A stretch of DNA of 13,989 nt from MED-G20 sp038108155 (GTDB lineage Bacteria; Bacteroidota; Bacteroidia; Flavobacteriales_D; Parvicellaceae): positions 1 through 13,989 of the forward strand of contig JAYNHP010000045.1 of assembly GCA_038108155.1 (NCBI GenBank), given 5' to 3'. The translations under genes were made by a program, and so were the position numbers. Below the pieces are notes generated by a model that was given only the letters and a program-made list of their open reading frames with translations, was not told where the DNA came from and did no database searches. This document shows, piece after piece, positions 5,330 through 13,886 of the stretch (positions are counted from its first letter, which is position 1; every line of letters begins with the position of its first letter).

Positions 5330-8300
5330 ATGAAGAAACTTATAGCCTACTTTATAAAGTTTCCAATTTGGGCAAATGCACTAATTGTTATTACAGGAAT
5401 AGTTGGTCTTTTGAGTTTGTTTTTAATGCCTAAATCATTCTTTCCAGAAATGAATCCCAATAGGGTTTACATTACTGTTTCCTATCCTGGAGCTTCACCA
5501 AAAGAAATTGAAGAAGGTATTACAACAAGAATAGAAGAATCACTTAATGGTATTCAAAAAGTCAAAGAAATTACTTCTAAATCGTCTGAAAATGTTTCTA
5601 ATATAACAGTTACTGGCGAGGAAGGAGTCGATGTAGACGAAATGCTACAGGACGTAAAGAATGCTGTAGACGGAATCACTCAATTTCCTGCAGGTGCTGA
5701 AAAACCAATTGTTTATGCCCAAACTTCAAGAGGAATGGGTGGAATGAGTAATGTTGTTGGTTTTTATTCTTTATACGGTCCTGACAATCTTTGGGAACTG
5801 AAAAAGATGGCCGAGAAAATTGAAAGAGATTTACTTGCCTCCAAAGAAATTAGCCAGATAGAAGTTCTAGGTTATCCTCCTGTTATAATCGCTGTAGATA
5901 TTAGAGAAAATGATTTACTAAAATACGGACTCAATTTCAACTTTATTTCCAATGTAATAAGAATGAGTAACATTGATCTTTCTGGAGGCAGTGTTAAGAC
6001 TAATGAAGAGGAAATAATTATTCGTTCTATGAATCGGTCTACTGATCCTGAAATAGTGAAAGAGATAGTAATTTTCGCAAAACCAGACGGAGATGTAATT
6101 AAGCTAAAAGATATAGCAGATGTAAAATTAGATTTTTCTGAAGTTCCCATGAAAAACTATGTAAATGGAAAGCGAGGAGTAAGTTTTATTGTTAAAAAAA
6201 CAGTGGATGAAGATTTAGATAAAATTGCAGACGAAATGTCTTCCTACATCTCAAAATTTAATAAAAAGCAAGAAAAATTTAAAATGCGTTCTCTTTTTCA
6301 ATTTGCAGATCTTTTGGACCAACGTATTGATACTCTCTCCAATAATTTAGTAATTGGATTATTTTTAGTTTGTCTTGTCTTAGGACTGTTTTTAAGTTTA
6401 CGATTATCACTTTGGGTAGCATTTGGAATCCCTTTTTCATTTATAGGAATGATTTCTTTTGGAATACTTTATGGAATGACTATAAATATGATTTCTTTAT
6501 TTGGAATGATATTGGTCGTTGGAATACTGGTTGACGACGGAATTGTAATTGCAGAAAATATATATGCGCATTTTGAACGTGGAAAATCTCCAATGAGAGC
6601 CGCTTTGGATGGTACTAGCGAAGTAATGAACGCAGTTTTAACTTCTGTTTTGACTACAGTATTTGCATTTTCTACTTTACTATTTGTAGGTGGGGAAATG
6701 GAAATGATGGAGGAAATGGCATTTAGCGTAATTGCTTGTCTGTTGTTTTCTTTAATTGAAGCATTTTTGATATTACCCTCTCACCTAGCAAGTAAAAAAA
6801 TACTTAAGCCCAACGATAGTAAGTTTCGATATTTATTAAATAAAGGAGTTAAATACGTTAGAGATGGCTATGGAAGAGTGTTAGAGAAAATGCTTAAAAG
6901 ACATCGTTTGCATGTGTGGGGGCCTATGGGCTTTATTTTTTTAATTGTTGTCTTATTTAACTTTGGATGGATAAGATGGACATTTTTCCCTAGTATTCCC
7001 TTTGACAGCATTCTTGTTGAGTTTACTTATCAGCCTGGTGAAAGAGAAAATAAAACAGAGAACTTTCTTTGGTATTGTGATTCTATTGTTGAGCAATACA
7101 ATCAAGAGTTAATTGATAGATACAACGACACCATAATAACTTACAAGTCTGTAAGTGTCGGAAGTACAGAGAACCTTGGAGAATATGGATCTCATGTTGG
7201 TTCTGTAAGGATTTCTGTCAAAGAAAATGAATACATTTCCACTATTGATATGTCTAATGAATTGAGAGTCAAATTCCCAGAAGACTCCATTAGACTATTA
7301 GAAAAGTTTACTGTAGGTGGCCAGCAAAGATTTGGAAAAGAAGTATCTATTTCTTTACAAAGTGAAGAAAGCAAAGAACTTGAAACAGCAGCAAATTGGA
7401 TGAAAGATCAAATAAGTGGTTTGCCAGAAGTTAAAAGCGTTTTAGACAATAGCGGAATTGGCAATAGAGAATTACATCTTGAACTTAAATCCAAAGCTTA
7501 TTTACTTGGATTAAATGAAATGGCCATTTCCAATCAAATAAGGCAGGGTTTCTTTGGTCAAGAAGTACAAAGATTAATTAAGGGAAGAGATGAAATAAAA
7601 ATCTGGTTGCGTTATCCATTTTCTGATAGAAACTCAATAGCAGATATTGAAAATACTAGAATAAAAACTGATTTAGGTCAAGAATTCCCACTTAAAGAAC
7701 TGGCAGATTATTCTATAAAAAGAGGTAAAGTAAAAATTAACCATATTGATGGTAAAAAAGAAATAAGAATTGATGCCCGTTTGGTTGATTCCGAACTTTC
7801 TGGACAAGTAAATTCTCAAATAGAAAGAGAAGTTCTTCCAAAACTACTATCCATGTTTCCAAATGTTAATTACCAAATTAAAGGACAAGCAGAAAGAGCC
7901 CAAGATTCTGGAGAAAGATTAGGAATAGCATTTTTAATTAGCATTATCTTGATAATGATGACTATTTCTCTAAACTTTAAATCTTTCTATCAAAGTAGAT
8001 TAATTCTTATGGTAGTTCCAGTTGGAGTTTTCAGCGCATTATTAGGCCATGGTATAGTTGGAAAACCTTTTTCTACTTTAAGTGTTTGGGGGGTGGTTGC
8101 ACTAATAGGAATTTTAGTTAATGACGCCGTTGTTATGTTAGATCAGTTTAATAAAAATTTAGCAATGGGGATGCCCATTAAAGAAGCTGTTTTAAAAGCT
8201 GGTGTTTCAAGATTTAGAGCAATAATTTTAACTACCATTACAACGGTTGCAGGCTTATATCCTTTAATTTTAGAAACTAGTTTCCAAGCACAATTTCTAA

Positions 8301-8512
8301 TTCCTATGGCTATTTCGGTAGCTTATGGAGTATTATTCGGAACAATTATATTATTGCTTTATTTTCCTCCACTTATATTGTATTTCAACGATATTAAAAG
8401 AACTAGGAAGTGGATATGGGAAGGTGGAGAGAACGCTCCTGGATGGGAAGTTGTAGAACCAGTTTTAGAAAATCAAAAAAGAATTCAAGAATTTGATGAA
8501 AAAAATCACTAG
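5330..8512 (+). CDS. RND-family efflux permease
   Basis: 1060 residues, full length for the AcrB/MexB superfamily. Layout: TM1 at about 11-33, first porter loop to about 335, a helix block (about 337-485), cytoplasmic linker, TM7 (about 533-551), second porter loop to about 862, and a final helix block (about 864-1020). The TM4 proton-relay pair is present in VDDGIVIAEN (D402, D403). In the second half, the position of AcrB Lys940 (SAKNAIL) is Asn931 (LVNDAVV), a substitution seen in many non-AcrB RND branches. Cargo could be drugs, lipids, metals or endogenous products and cannot be read from sequence. It uses proton motive force at the inner membrane. The gene starts 1 bp after the adaptor and its 3' end overlaps tolC by 17 bp, so the three are probably co-translated. 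Confidence 0.93.
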   Translation: MKKLIAYFIKFPIWANALIVITGIVGLLSLFLMPKSFFPEMNPNRVYITVSYPGASPKEIEEGITTRIEESLNGIQKVKEITSKSSENVSNITVTGEEGVDVDEMLQDVKNAVDGITQFPAGAEKPIVYAQTSRGMGGMSNVVGFYSLYGPDNLWELKKMAEKIERDLLASKEISQIEVLGYPPVIIAVDIRENDLLKYGLNFNFISNVIRMSNIDLSGGSVKTNEEEIIIRSMNRSTDPEIVKEIVIFAKPDGDVIKLKDIADVKLDFSEVPMKNYVNGKRGVSFIVKKTVDEDLDKIADEMSSYISKFNKKQEKFKMRSLFQFADLLDQRIDTLSNNLVIGLFLVCLVLGLFLSLRLSLWVAFGIPFSFIGMISFGILYGMTINMISLFGMILVVGILVDDGIVIAENIYAHFERGKSPMRAALDGTSEVMNAVLTSVLTTVFAFSTLLFVGGEMEMMEEMAFSVIACLLFSLIEAFLILPSHLASKKILKPNDSKFRYLLNKGVKYVRDGYGRVLEKMLKRHRLHVWGPMGFIFLIVVLFNFGWIRWTFFPSIPFDSILVEFTYQPGERENKTENFLWYCDSIVEQYNQELIDRYNDTIITYKSVSVGSTENLGEYGSHVGSVRISVKENEYISTIDMSNELRVKFPEDSIRLLEKFTVGGQQRFGKEVSISLQSEESKELETAANWMKDQISGLPEVKSVLDNSGIGNRELHLELKSKAYLLGLNEMAISNQIRQGFFGQEVQRLIKGRDEIKIWLRYPFSDRNSIADIENTRIKTDLGQEFPLKELADYSIKRGKVKINHIDGKKEIRIDARLVDSELSGQVNSQIEREVLPKLLSMFPNVNYQIKGQAERAQDSGERLGIAFLISIILIMMTISLNFKSFYQSRLILMVVPVGVFSALLGHGIVGKPFSTLSVWGVVALIGILVNDAVVMLDQFNKNLAMGMPIKEAVLKAGVSRFRAIILTTITTVAGLYPLILETSFQAQFLIPMAISVAYGVLFGTIILLLYFPPLILYFNDIKRTRKWIWEGGENAPGWEVVEPVLENQKRIQEFDEKNH

Positions 8513-9809
8513 TATATTAATTTTTTTTCCTTTTATATTTTTTTCACAGGATTCATTAAGCTTAAGTAAGGCTATAGAAATTGGTTTGGAGAAAAACTAC
8601 GATATAAGACTTACCTTAAAAAATGTTGAAATAAATAAAATATTTAATAATTGGGGAGAAGCTGGGAGATTACCACAAGTTAATATTAATGCTGGTCAAA
8701 ATAATTCTATATCAGATCAAAGAAATAATCCCATATCGTTCGCTCCATATCTTTTTCTATCCAACGACGTTAGTAGTGGGTTAGCTATGAATTGGACTAT
8801 TTTCAATGGCTTTGCTGTAAGAGCTAATAAGACAAAATTAGAGCAATTAGAACTGCAAAGTGAGAACACAGCAACTCTTGCTATAGAAAACACCATTCAT
8901 GGGATAATTCTTGCTTATTACCAAGCTAAAATGCAAAAAGAGCAACTAACTCTAATGAATAATGTAATGACTCTCAGCAAAGAAAAATATAATCAGCAAC
9001 AAGTTAAGAGCAATTTGGGTATTGGAGTAAAGTTTGATTTATTACAATTTGAAGGAAATTTATATACTGATAGTTCTAATAAAGTTCTTCAAAATTTAGC
9101 TCAAAGAAATGCCACTAGAAACTTAAATCTTATAATGGGTGAAGATGTGGATAAAGAGTGGAATTTAACGTCTGAGATTAAACCCGATTTAAATACTAAA
9201 GACTTAAGTACTCTAAAAAAAGAAATGCTTTCTAATAATACCAACATTAAAAATCAATATATAAATATAGCATTAACTCAGCAAGATATTTCTCTTGCAA
9301 AATCTCAATTTTTCCCAGTTATAAATTTCAATTCTGGATTTAATTCTAGTGTAGGAGTGTTAAACACCAACGATGTTAATTCTCCGATTTCAAATGCGCA
9401 AAGTAAAAATCTAAACTATTATGGAAATTTTACACTTAATTTTAAACTATACGATGGTGGAAAAGTGAGAAGAGGAATTAAGGCTTTAGAACTACAAAAC
9501 GAAGTAGATCAACTAAGAACATCTCAGATGATAGATCAGCTTAATTTTGAGTTAACTAATGTATATGAACTTTATTTGACAAGACTTCAAATATTTGAAT
9601 TAACTAAAAAAGCTTTTTTAGTAGCTAAAGACAATATGGATATAGCAAAACTAAAAGAAGAAAGTGGACTTATAAATTCATTTAATTTTAGAGATATACA
9701 AATGGCTTATTTATCGGCAGGTGTTGCTTTGTATCAAGCAAGTTATGACTTACTTGAATCTAATGCTACCCTACTAAAAATGACTGGGAAAATTATTCAG
9801 AATAATTAA
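8496..9809 (+). CDS. TolC-family outer membrane channel
   Basis: 437 residues from the ATG at 8496. An upstream in-frame TTG at 8493 would add only one Met-like codon, and the ATG is preferred. The signal peptide MKKITSILIFFPFIFFS is followed by Gln, so the mature protein probably begins QDSLSLSKAIEIGLEKN, the standard TolC-family opening. Two OEP repeats are visible: the first at about 20-210 (NWTIFNGFAV, ending NATRNLNLIMG), the second at about 240-435 (LNFKLYDGGKVRRGIKALE, ending ANATLLKMTGK-like text). The aromatic and glycine F-N-G and Y-D-G-G turns mark the beta-strands of the barrel. It would be the outer-membrane exit duct for the adaptor and permease encoded directly upstream. The start lies inside the end of the permease gene. 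The AT-rich inverted repeats after its stop may help end the transcript. Confidence 0.9.
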   Translation: MKKITSILIFFPFIFFSQDSLSLSKAIEIGLEKNYDIRLTLKNVEINKIFNNWGEAGRLPQVNINAGQNNSISDQRNNPISFAPYLFLSNDVSSGLAMNWTIFNGFAVRANKTKLEQLELQSENTATLAIENTIHGIILAYYQAKMQKEQLTLMNNVMTLSKEKYNQQQVKSNLGIGVKFDLLQFEGNLYTDSSNKVLQNLAQRNATRNLNLIMGEDVDKEWNLTSEIKPDLNTKDLSTLKKEMLSNNTNIKNQYINIALTQQDISLAKSQFFPVINFNSGFNSSVGVLNTNDVNSPISNAQSKNLNYYGNFTLNFKLYDGGKVRRGIKALELQNEVDQLRTSQMIDQLNFELTNVYELYLTRLQIFELTKKAFLVAKDNMDIAKLKEESGLINSFNFRDIQMAYLSAGVALYQASYDLLESNATLLKMTGKIIQNN

Positions 9810-9849
9810 AAAAATTTAGAATAATAGTATGCATGCATACTAAATTTTT
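9810..9849 (+). terminator. AT-rich inverted repeat, possible terminator of the efflux operon
   Basis: AAAAATTTAG at 9810-9819 is the exact reverse complement of CTAAATTTTT at 9840-9849, giving a 10-bp stem around a 20-base loop and ending in T residues. Its right arm shares bases with the central palindrome at 9825-9842, so the two foldings would compete. The stem is weak because it is nearly all A-T. Confidence 0.35.
9825..9842. promoter_or_regulatory. 18-bp perfect palindrome, likely MarR operator
   Basis: TAGTATGCATGCATACTA is identical on both strands. It lies 21 bp before the marR ATG, immediately upstream of a -7-like box at 9851-9858, and would cover the -33 region of that promoter. 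Size, symmetry and location fit the 16-20 bp palindromic operators of MarR dimers, which often repress their own gene and the genes behind it. Binding is inferred, not shown. Confidence 0.6.
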
Positions 9850-9850
9850 A

Positions 9851-9858
9851 TATATTTA
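9851..9858 (+). promoter_or_regulatory. Possible -7 box for the marR-fad operon
   Basis: TATATTTA differs from TAnnTTTG only in the last base. It is 5 bp from the marR ATG at 9864, so transcription would begin at or next to the start codon and the mRNA may be leaderless or nearly so. Confidence 0.35.
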
Positions 9859-9863
9859 AATAT

Positions 9864-10295
9864 ATGAAACCAAACGAAACAGCGGATTTCCATATAAGAT
9901 GGGCTTGGTACAATATATCTAGAATGTATAATACACAAGCAAACGAGTTTGGTGGAACTATGGCTATAGGATACACATTATTAAATATTGACAAAGAGGG
10001 AACACCATCTATGAAGCTGGGTCCGAAAATGGGAATGGAACCAAGAAGCTTAACTAGAATGATAAAATCGCTAGAAGAAAAAGGGTGGATAGAAAAAAGG
10101 ATGGACAAAAGCGATAAGAGAATGGTAAATATTCACCTTACTGAAACTGGAAAAAAAATGCGAAACCTTTCAAGGAGTTCTGTAATAAAATTCAACAAGA
10201 CAATTCAAGAAAAAATTAACAACAGTGAATTAAAAACATGTTTTAAAGTTCTAGGTGAAATAAACCAACTTATAGACAACAACAAAATATTTTAA
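9864..10295 (+). CDS. MarR-family transcriptional regulator of the fatty-acid operon
   Basis: 143 residues. The helix-turn-helix lies at about 50-73 (MKLGPKMGMEPRSLTRMIKSLEEKGW). It is followed by the winged-helix hairpin with the conserved acidic-basic motif DKSDKR at 81-86 and the strand VNIHLTETGKK. The flanking N- and C-terminal helices would form the dimer interface. In flavobacteria, proteins of this type typically sit directly before beta-oxidation genes, as here, with the FadN-type gene starting 2 bp after the stop. A perfect palindrome upstream of its own gene suggests autoregulation, with acyl-CoA or fatty acid as a plausible ligand (inference). MarR proteins also often regulate efflux pumps, so control of the upstream RND genes cannot be excluded, although the palindrome lies after tolC. 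Confidence 0.9.
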   Translation: MKPNETADFHIRWAWYNISRMYNTQANEFGGTMAIGYTLLNIDKEGTPSMKLGPKMGMEPRSLTRMIKSLEEKGWIEKRMDKSDKRMVNIHLTETGKKMRNLSRSSVIKFNKTIQEKINNSELKTCFKVLGEINQLIDNNKIF

Positions 10296-10297
10296 AA

Positions 10298-12682
10298 ATG
10301 ATTAAAAACATAAAAAAAGTAGCTGTATTAGGTTCTGGAATTATGGGTTCGGGGATAGCTTGCCATCTTGCCAATGTAGATATAGAAGTTTTCTTATTGG
10401 ATATGGTGCCAGAAGATAAACTTTCTGAAAAAAATAAAAAATCTAGAAATAGCTTGGTGGATTCATCTTTATTGAACTCTGTAAAATCCAAACCTTCTCC
10501 CCTTTTTACAAAGTCAAAATTAAAAAATATTACTACAGGTAATTTTACGGATGATTTTGATAAAATAAAAGACTACGATTGGATAATTGAAGTTGTGGTA
10601 GAAAGATTAGAAGTTAAAAAAATTATTTTGGAAAAAGTAGATCAATTCCGAAAAAATGGAACTTTAGTATCTAGCAATACATCTGGGATTCCTATTAATT
10701 CCATGTTAGAAAACAGATCGGAAGATTTTAAAAAGCATTTTTTTGGAAGTCATTTTTTCAATCCAGCTAGATACTTACGATTACTAGAAATAATACCAAC
10801 GAACCACACCAATAAAGAAACCATTGAATTCATGATAGATTTTGGTGAAAAAATACTTGGCAAGAGTAGTGTTTTATGTAAAGATACTCCTGGTTTTATA
10901 GCCAATAGAATTGGTGTATTTGCCATTCAGGAACTATTCCATACTGTGAAAGAAATGAAACTATCTGTAGGAGAAGTAGATTTACTAACAGGACCTATTA
11001 TGGGGCGTGCAAAGTCAGCTACTTTTAGAACATGTGATGTGGTAGGCTTGGATACATTGGTTCACGTTGCAAATGGACTAAAAATAAATTGTCCAACAGA
11101 CGAAAGAAACCATGTATTTGAGGTTCCAGACTTTGTTAAAAAAATGACGGAAAATAATTGGCTTGGCAGCAAATCTGGACAAGGCTTTTATAAAAAATCT
11201 AAAGACGAAAATGGAAAAAGAAATATTCTAGAACTTGACCTTTCCAGCCTAGAATATTCAAAGAAACCGAAGTCGAAATTTGAAACTATTTCCAAAGCCA
11301 AAAAAATTGAAAATTTAACTGAAAGAATGAAAGTTCTATTTAATGGAAAAGATAGAGCTGGTGAGTTTTATAGAAAAGTATTTGCGGGGCTATTTAGTTA
11401 CTCTTCTTGTAGAATTCCTGAAATATCAGAAGATATATTTTTATTAGACGAAGCAGTGAAAGCTGGATTTGGTTGGGAAATGGGACCTTTTGAAATGTGG
11501 GACGCTGTTGGTTTTATTGAAGGGTTAGATACAATTAAAAAGCTTGGTCTCAAAACACCTAATTGGATAGAAAAAATTGAAGGAAATATCGACTTTAATT
11601 TTTATGGCTTAAAACAAGGTATTAAATACTGCTACGACATTAAAACTGAGCAACAAAGAATCATTCCTGGGTTAGAGAATATAATATCTCTTAAAAGCTT
11701 GGACAAAAGCTCTTTAGTTTGGGGAAATAAAGAAGCCTCTATTTTAGATATTGGAGATGGAATTATCAATGTTTCTTTTCATTCTAAAATGAACACGATA
11801 GGGAGCGAAATTTTACAAGCATTAAACCATGCTATTGATTTGGCTGAAGGTGGTAAATACAAAGGAGTTGTTATTGCAAACGAAGGCGCTAATTTCTCAG
11901 CTGGAGCCAATGTTGGTATTCTTTTTATGCTAGCAGCTGAGCAAGAGTATGAAGAACTTGATATGGCTATAAGAGAATTTCAAAATACAACAATGAGACT
12001 TAGGTACTCATCCATTCCAGTTGTTGCTGCTCCACATGGTATGACTCTAGGTGGTGGTTGTGAAATATGTTTGCATGCGGATAAAGTTATTGCACATGCT
12101 GAAACTTATATGGGATTGGTTGAATTTGGAGTTGGGCTTATTCCTGGCGGTGGAGGAACCAAAGAAATGGCCCTAAGATTCTCCGACGGATTAAAGCAAG
12201 GAGATATGAGAATTAATAGATTTAGAGATAATTTTTTAACCATAGGTCAAGCCAAAGTTTCTAGCTCAGCTTCAGAAGCAATAGAATTGGGGTTTTTGAG
12301 AAAAGGAATAGATGAAATAATAATCTCAAGAAAAAACCAACTTACATATGCCAAGGAAATGTGTCTGAAACTATATGAAAAAGGATATGTCCAAAAAAAT
12401 ATTCGTAAAGATATTACAGTTTTAGGGCAAGAAGGACTTGGTATAGTTTATGCTGGCGCAAATTCTATGAAATCTGGTAACTACATGTCGGAATACGATC
12501 AAGTTATTTCAGAAAAATTGGGCTATGTGCTAGCAGGCGGAGATTTATCTCAACTAACTGAAGTATCGGAAAAATATTTACTGGATATAGAGAGAAAAGC
12601 ATTCTTAGAATTATGTTCTGAGAAAAAGACTCTAGAAAGAATTCAAAGCTTGTTACAAACAGGTAAAATTTTAAGAAATTAA
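10298..12682 (+). CDS. fadN: FadN-type 3-hydroxyacyl-CoA dehydrogenase/enoyl-CoA hydratase
   Basis: 794 residues, bifunctional. The N-terminal NAD-binding Rossmann fold has GSGIMGSGIA at 12-21 and Asp35 ending the second strand. The catalytic His-Glu pair of hydroxyacyl-CoA dehydrogenases is H152 (SHFFNPA) and E164. Dehydrogenase C-terminal domains run from about 195 to 440, with DTPGFIANR at 196-204 and KSGQGFY at 292-298. The enoyl-CoA hydratase/crotonase domain covers about 480-690, with an oxyanion-hole stretch NFSAGANVG (532-540) and both catalytic glutamates, E589 (GGGCE) and E609 (GLVEFGVG). The domain order (dehydrogenase first) is opposite to E. coli FadB and the same as B. subtilis FadN (YusL), hence the symbol. 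It performs hydration of enoyl-CoA and oxidation of 3-hydroxyacyl-CoA. The gene is 2 bp after marR and 12 bp before the thiolase. Confidence 0.93.
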   Translation: MIKNIKKVAVLGSGIMGSGIACHLANVDIEVFLLDMVPEDKLSEKNKKSRNSLVDSSLLNSVKSKPSPLFTKSKLKNITTGNFTDDFDKIKDYDWIIEVVVERLEVKKIILEKVDQFRKNGTLVSSNTSGIPINSMLENRSEDFKKHFFGSHFFNPARYLRLLEIIPTNHTNKETIEFMIDFGEKILGKSSVLCKDTPGFIANRIGVFAIQELFHTVKEMKLSVGEVDLLTGPIMGRAKSATFRTCDVVGLDTLVHVANGLKINCPTDERNHVFEVPDFVKKMTENNWLGSKSGQGFYKKSKDENGKRNILELDLSSLEYSKKPKSKFETISKAKKIENLTERMKVLFNGKDRAGEFYRKVFAGLFSYSSCRIPEISEDIFLLDEAVKAGFGWEMGPFEMWDAVGFIEGLDTIKKLGLKTPNWIEKIEGNIDFNFYGLKQGIKYCYDIKTEQQRIIPGLENIISLKSLDKSSLVWGNKEASILDIGDGIINVSFHSKMNTIGSEILQALNHAIDLAEGGKYKGVVIANEGANFSAGANVGILFMLAAEQEYEELDMAIREFQNTTMRLRYSSIPVVAAPHGMTLGGGCEICLHADKVIAHAETYMGLVEFGVGLIPGGGGTKEMALRFSDGLKQGDMRINRFRDNFLTIGQAKVSSSASEAIELGFLRKGIDEIIISRKNQLTYAKEMCLKLYEKGYVQKNIRKDITVLGQEGLGIVYAGANSMKSGNYMSEYDQVISEKLGYVLAGGDLSQLTEVSEKYLLDIERKAFLELCSEKKTLERIQSLLQTGKILRN

Positions 12683-12694
12683 TAATCATACGTT

Positions 12695-13876
12695 ATGAAA
12701 ACAGCATATATAGTAGGTGGATATAGATCGGCCGTTGGAAAATCTGGTAAAGGAGTTTTTAGATTTACTAGACCAGATGAAATGGGCAAACAAGTTATAC
12801 AACATCTATTAAAAGATTTTCCAGAACTAGATACCAATAGAATAGACGATATCATAGTTGGAAATGCAACTCCAGAAGCTGAACAAGGTCTAAACTTAGC
12901 TAGAATGATTTCACTTATGGGTTTAAATACAGATAAAGTACCTGGAATGACCATCAATAGATATTGTTCTTCGGGACTACAAAGTATTGCGCTAGCAAAG
13001 TATCAAATTGAGTCTGGTGCTGCAGATTGTATTATAGCTGGAGGCGTAGAGTGTATGTCTCCTATTCCTTTTGGAGGATGGAGAATTGTTCCCCACTATA
13101 AGGCAAGTAAAGAGAATCCAGAATGGTATTGGGGAATGGGACTTACAGCAGAAGAAGTAGCAAAAAGATTCAAAATTAGTAGAGAATCTCAAGACGAATT
13201 TGCATTACAGTCTCATTTGAAAGCAATATCTGCAATTGAAAACGGTCGATTTGAAAGCCAGATAGCTCCCATAGAAATCAATCATATTTTTCTGGATGAA
13301 GAAGAAAAGAGACAGGAAAAAAAATACTTTGCTAAAGTAGATGAAGGACCAAGAAAAAACTCAAATATTGAATCCCTTAAAAAATTAAGGCCTGTATTTA
13401 AAAATGGAGGAACTGTAACAGCAGGAAATTCCTCTCAAACATCGGATGGAGCAGCGTTTGTAATGGTAATGTCTGAAGAAATGGTCAAAGAAATGAATAT
13501 AGAACCTGTCGCTAGACTAATTAGCTATAAGGTAATTGGACTAGCTCCCGAAATAATGGGCGTTGGTCCATTGTATGCAATTCCAGAAGCATTAAAGCAT
13601 GCTGGAATGAAACTTGGAGACCTTGAGCAAATAGAACTAAATGAAGCATTTGCTTCTCAATCAGTAGCTATAATTAAAGAACTAGGACTCAACCCAGAAA
13701 TAGTTAATGTAAATGGAGGTGCAATCGCTTTAGGACATCCTCTAGGATGTACTGGTGCAAAACTAAGTGTTCAATTGCTAAATGAAATGAGGTTAAGAAA
13801 ACAAAAAATTGGAGCAGTTACCATGTGTGTAGGTACAGGTCAAGGGGCTTGTGGAATATTTGAACTTTTAAACTAA
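12695..13876 (+). CDS. fadA: Acetyl-CoA C-acyltransferase (3-ketoacyl-CoA thiolase)
   Basis: 393 residues, full length for degradative thiolases. The nucleophile is C91 in NRYCSSGLQ. The second-half catalytic set is NEAFA at 316-320, H348 in GGAIALGHPLGCTGA, and C378 in MCVGTGQG. It cleaves 3-ketoacyl-CoA with CoA to acetyl-CoA and a chain shortened by two carbons, the last beta-oxidation step, in the cytoplasm. The N-terminus MKTAYIVGGYRSAVGKSGKG is the normal family start. It follows the FadN-type gene by 12 bp and precedes an acyl-CoA dehydrogenase by 10 bp, so the three are one operon. A biosynthetic acetoacetyl-CoA thiolase is less likely given this context. Confidence 0.95.
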   Translation: MKTAYIVGGYRSAVGKSGKGVFRFTRPDEMGKQVIQHLLKDFPELDTNRIDDIIVGNATPEAEQGLNLARMISLMGLNTDKVPGMTINRYCSSGLQSIALAKYQIESGAADCIIAGGVECMSPIPFGGWRIVPHYKASKENPEWYWGMGLTAEEVAKRFKISRESQDEFALQSHLKAISAIENGRFESQIAPIEINHIFLDEEEKRQEKKYFAKVDEGPRKNSNIESLKKLRPVFKNGGTVTAGNSSQTSDGAAFVMVMSEEMVKEMNIEPVARLISYKVIGLAPEIMGVGPLYAIPEALKHAGMKLGDLEQIELNEAFASQSVAIIKELGLNPEIVNVNGGAIALGHPLGCTGAKLSVQLLNEMRLRKQKIGAVTMCVGTGQGACGIFELLN

Positions 13877-13886
13877 ATATATAGAA

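Noticed and set aside
8493..8495. TTG as the start of the TolC-family gene
   Set aside because: An ATG follows directly at 8496 and gives the standard MKK signal peptide start.
10298..12682. Inverted domain order of the beta-oxidation fusion as a new rearrangement
   Set aside because: The dehydrogenase-then-hydratase order is already known from FadN/YusL-type proteins.
12679..12957. A 92-codon minus-strand open frame over the fadN-fadA junction
   Set aside because: It is opposite conserved thiolase sequence and bridges two operon genes. There is no evidence for a product.
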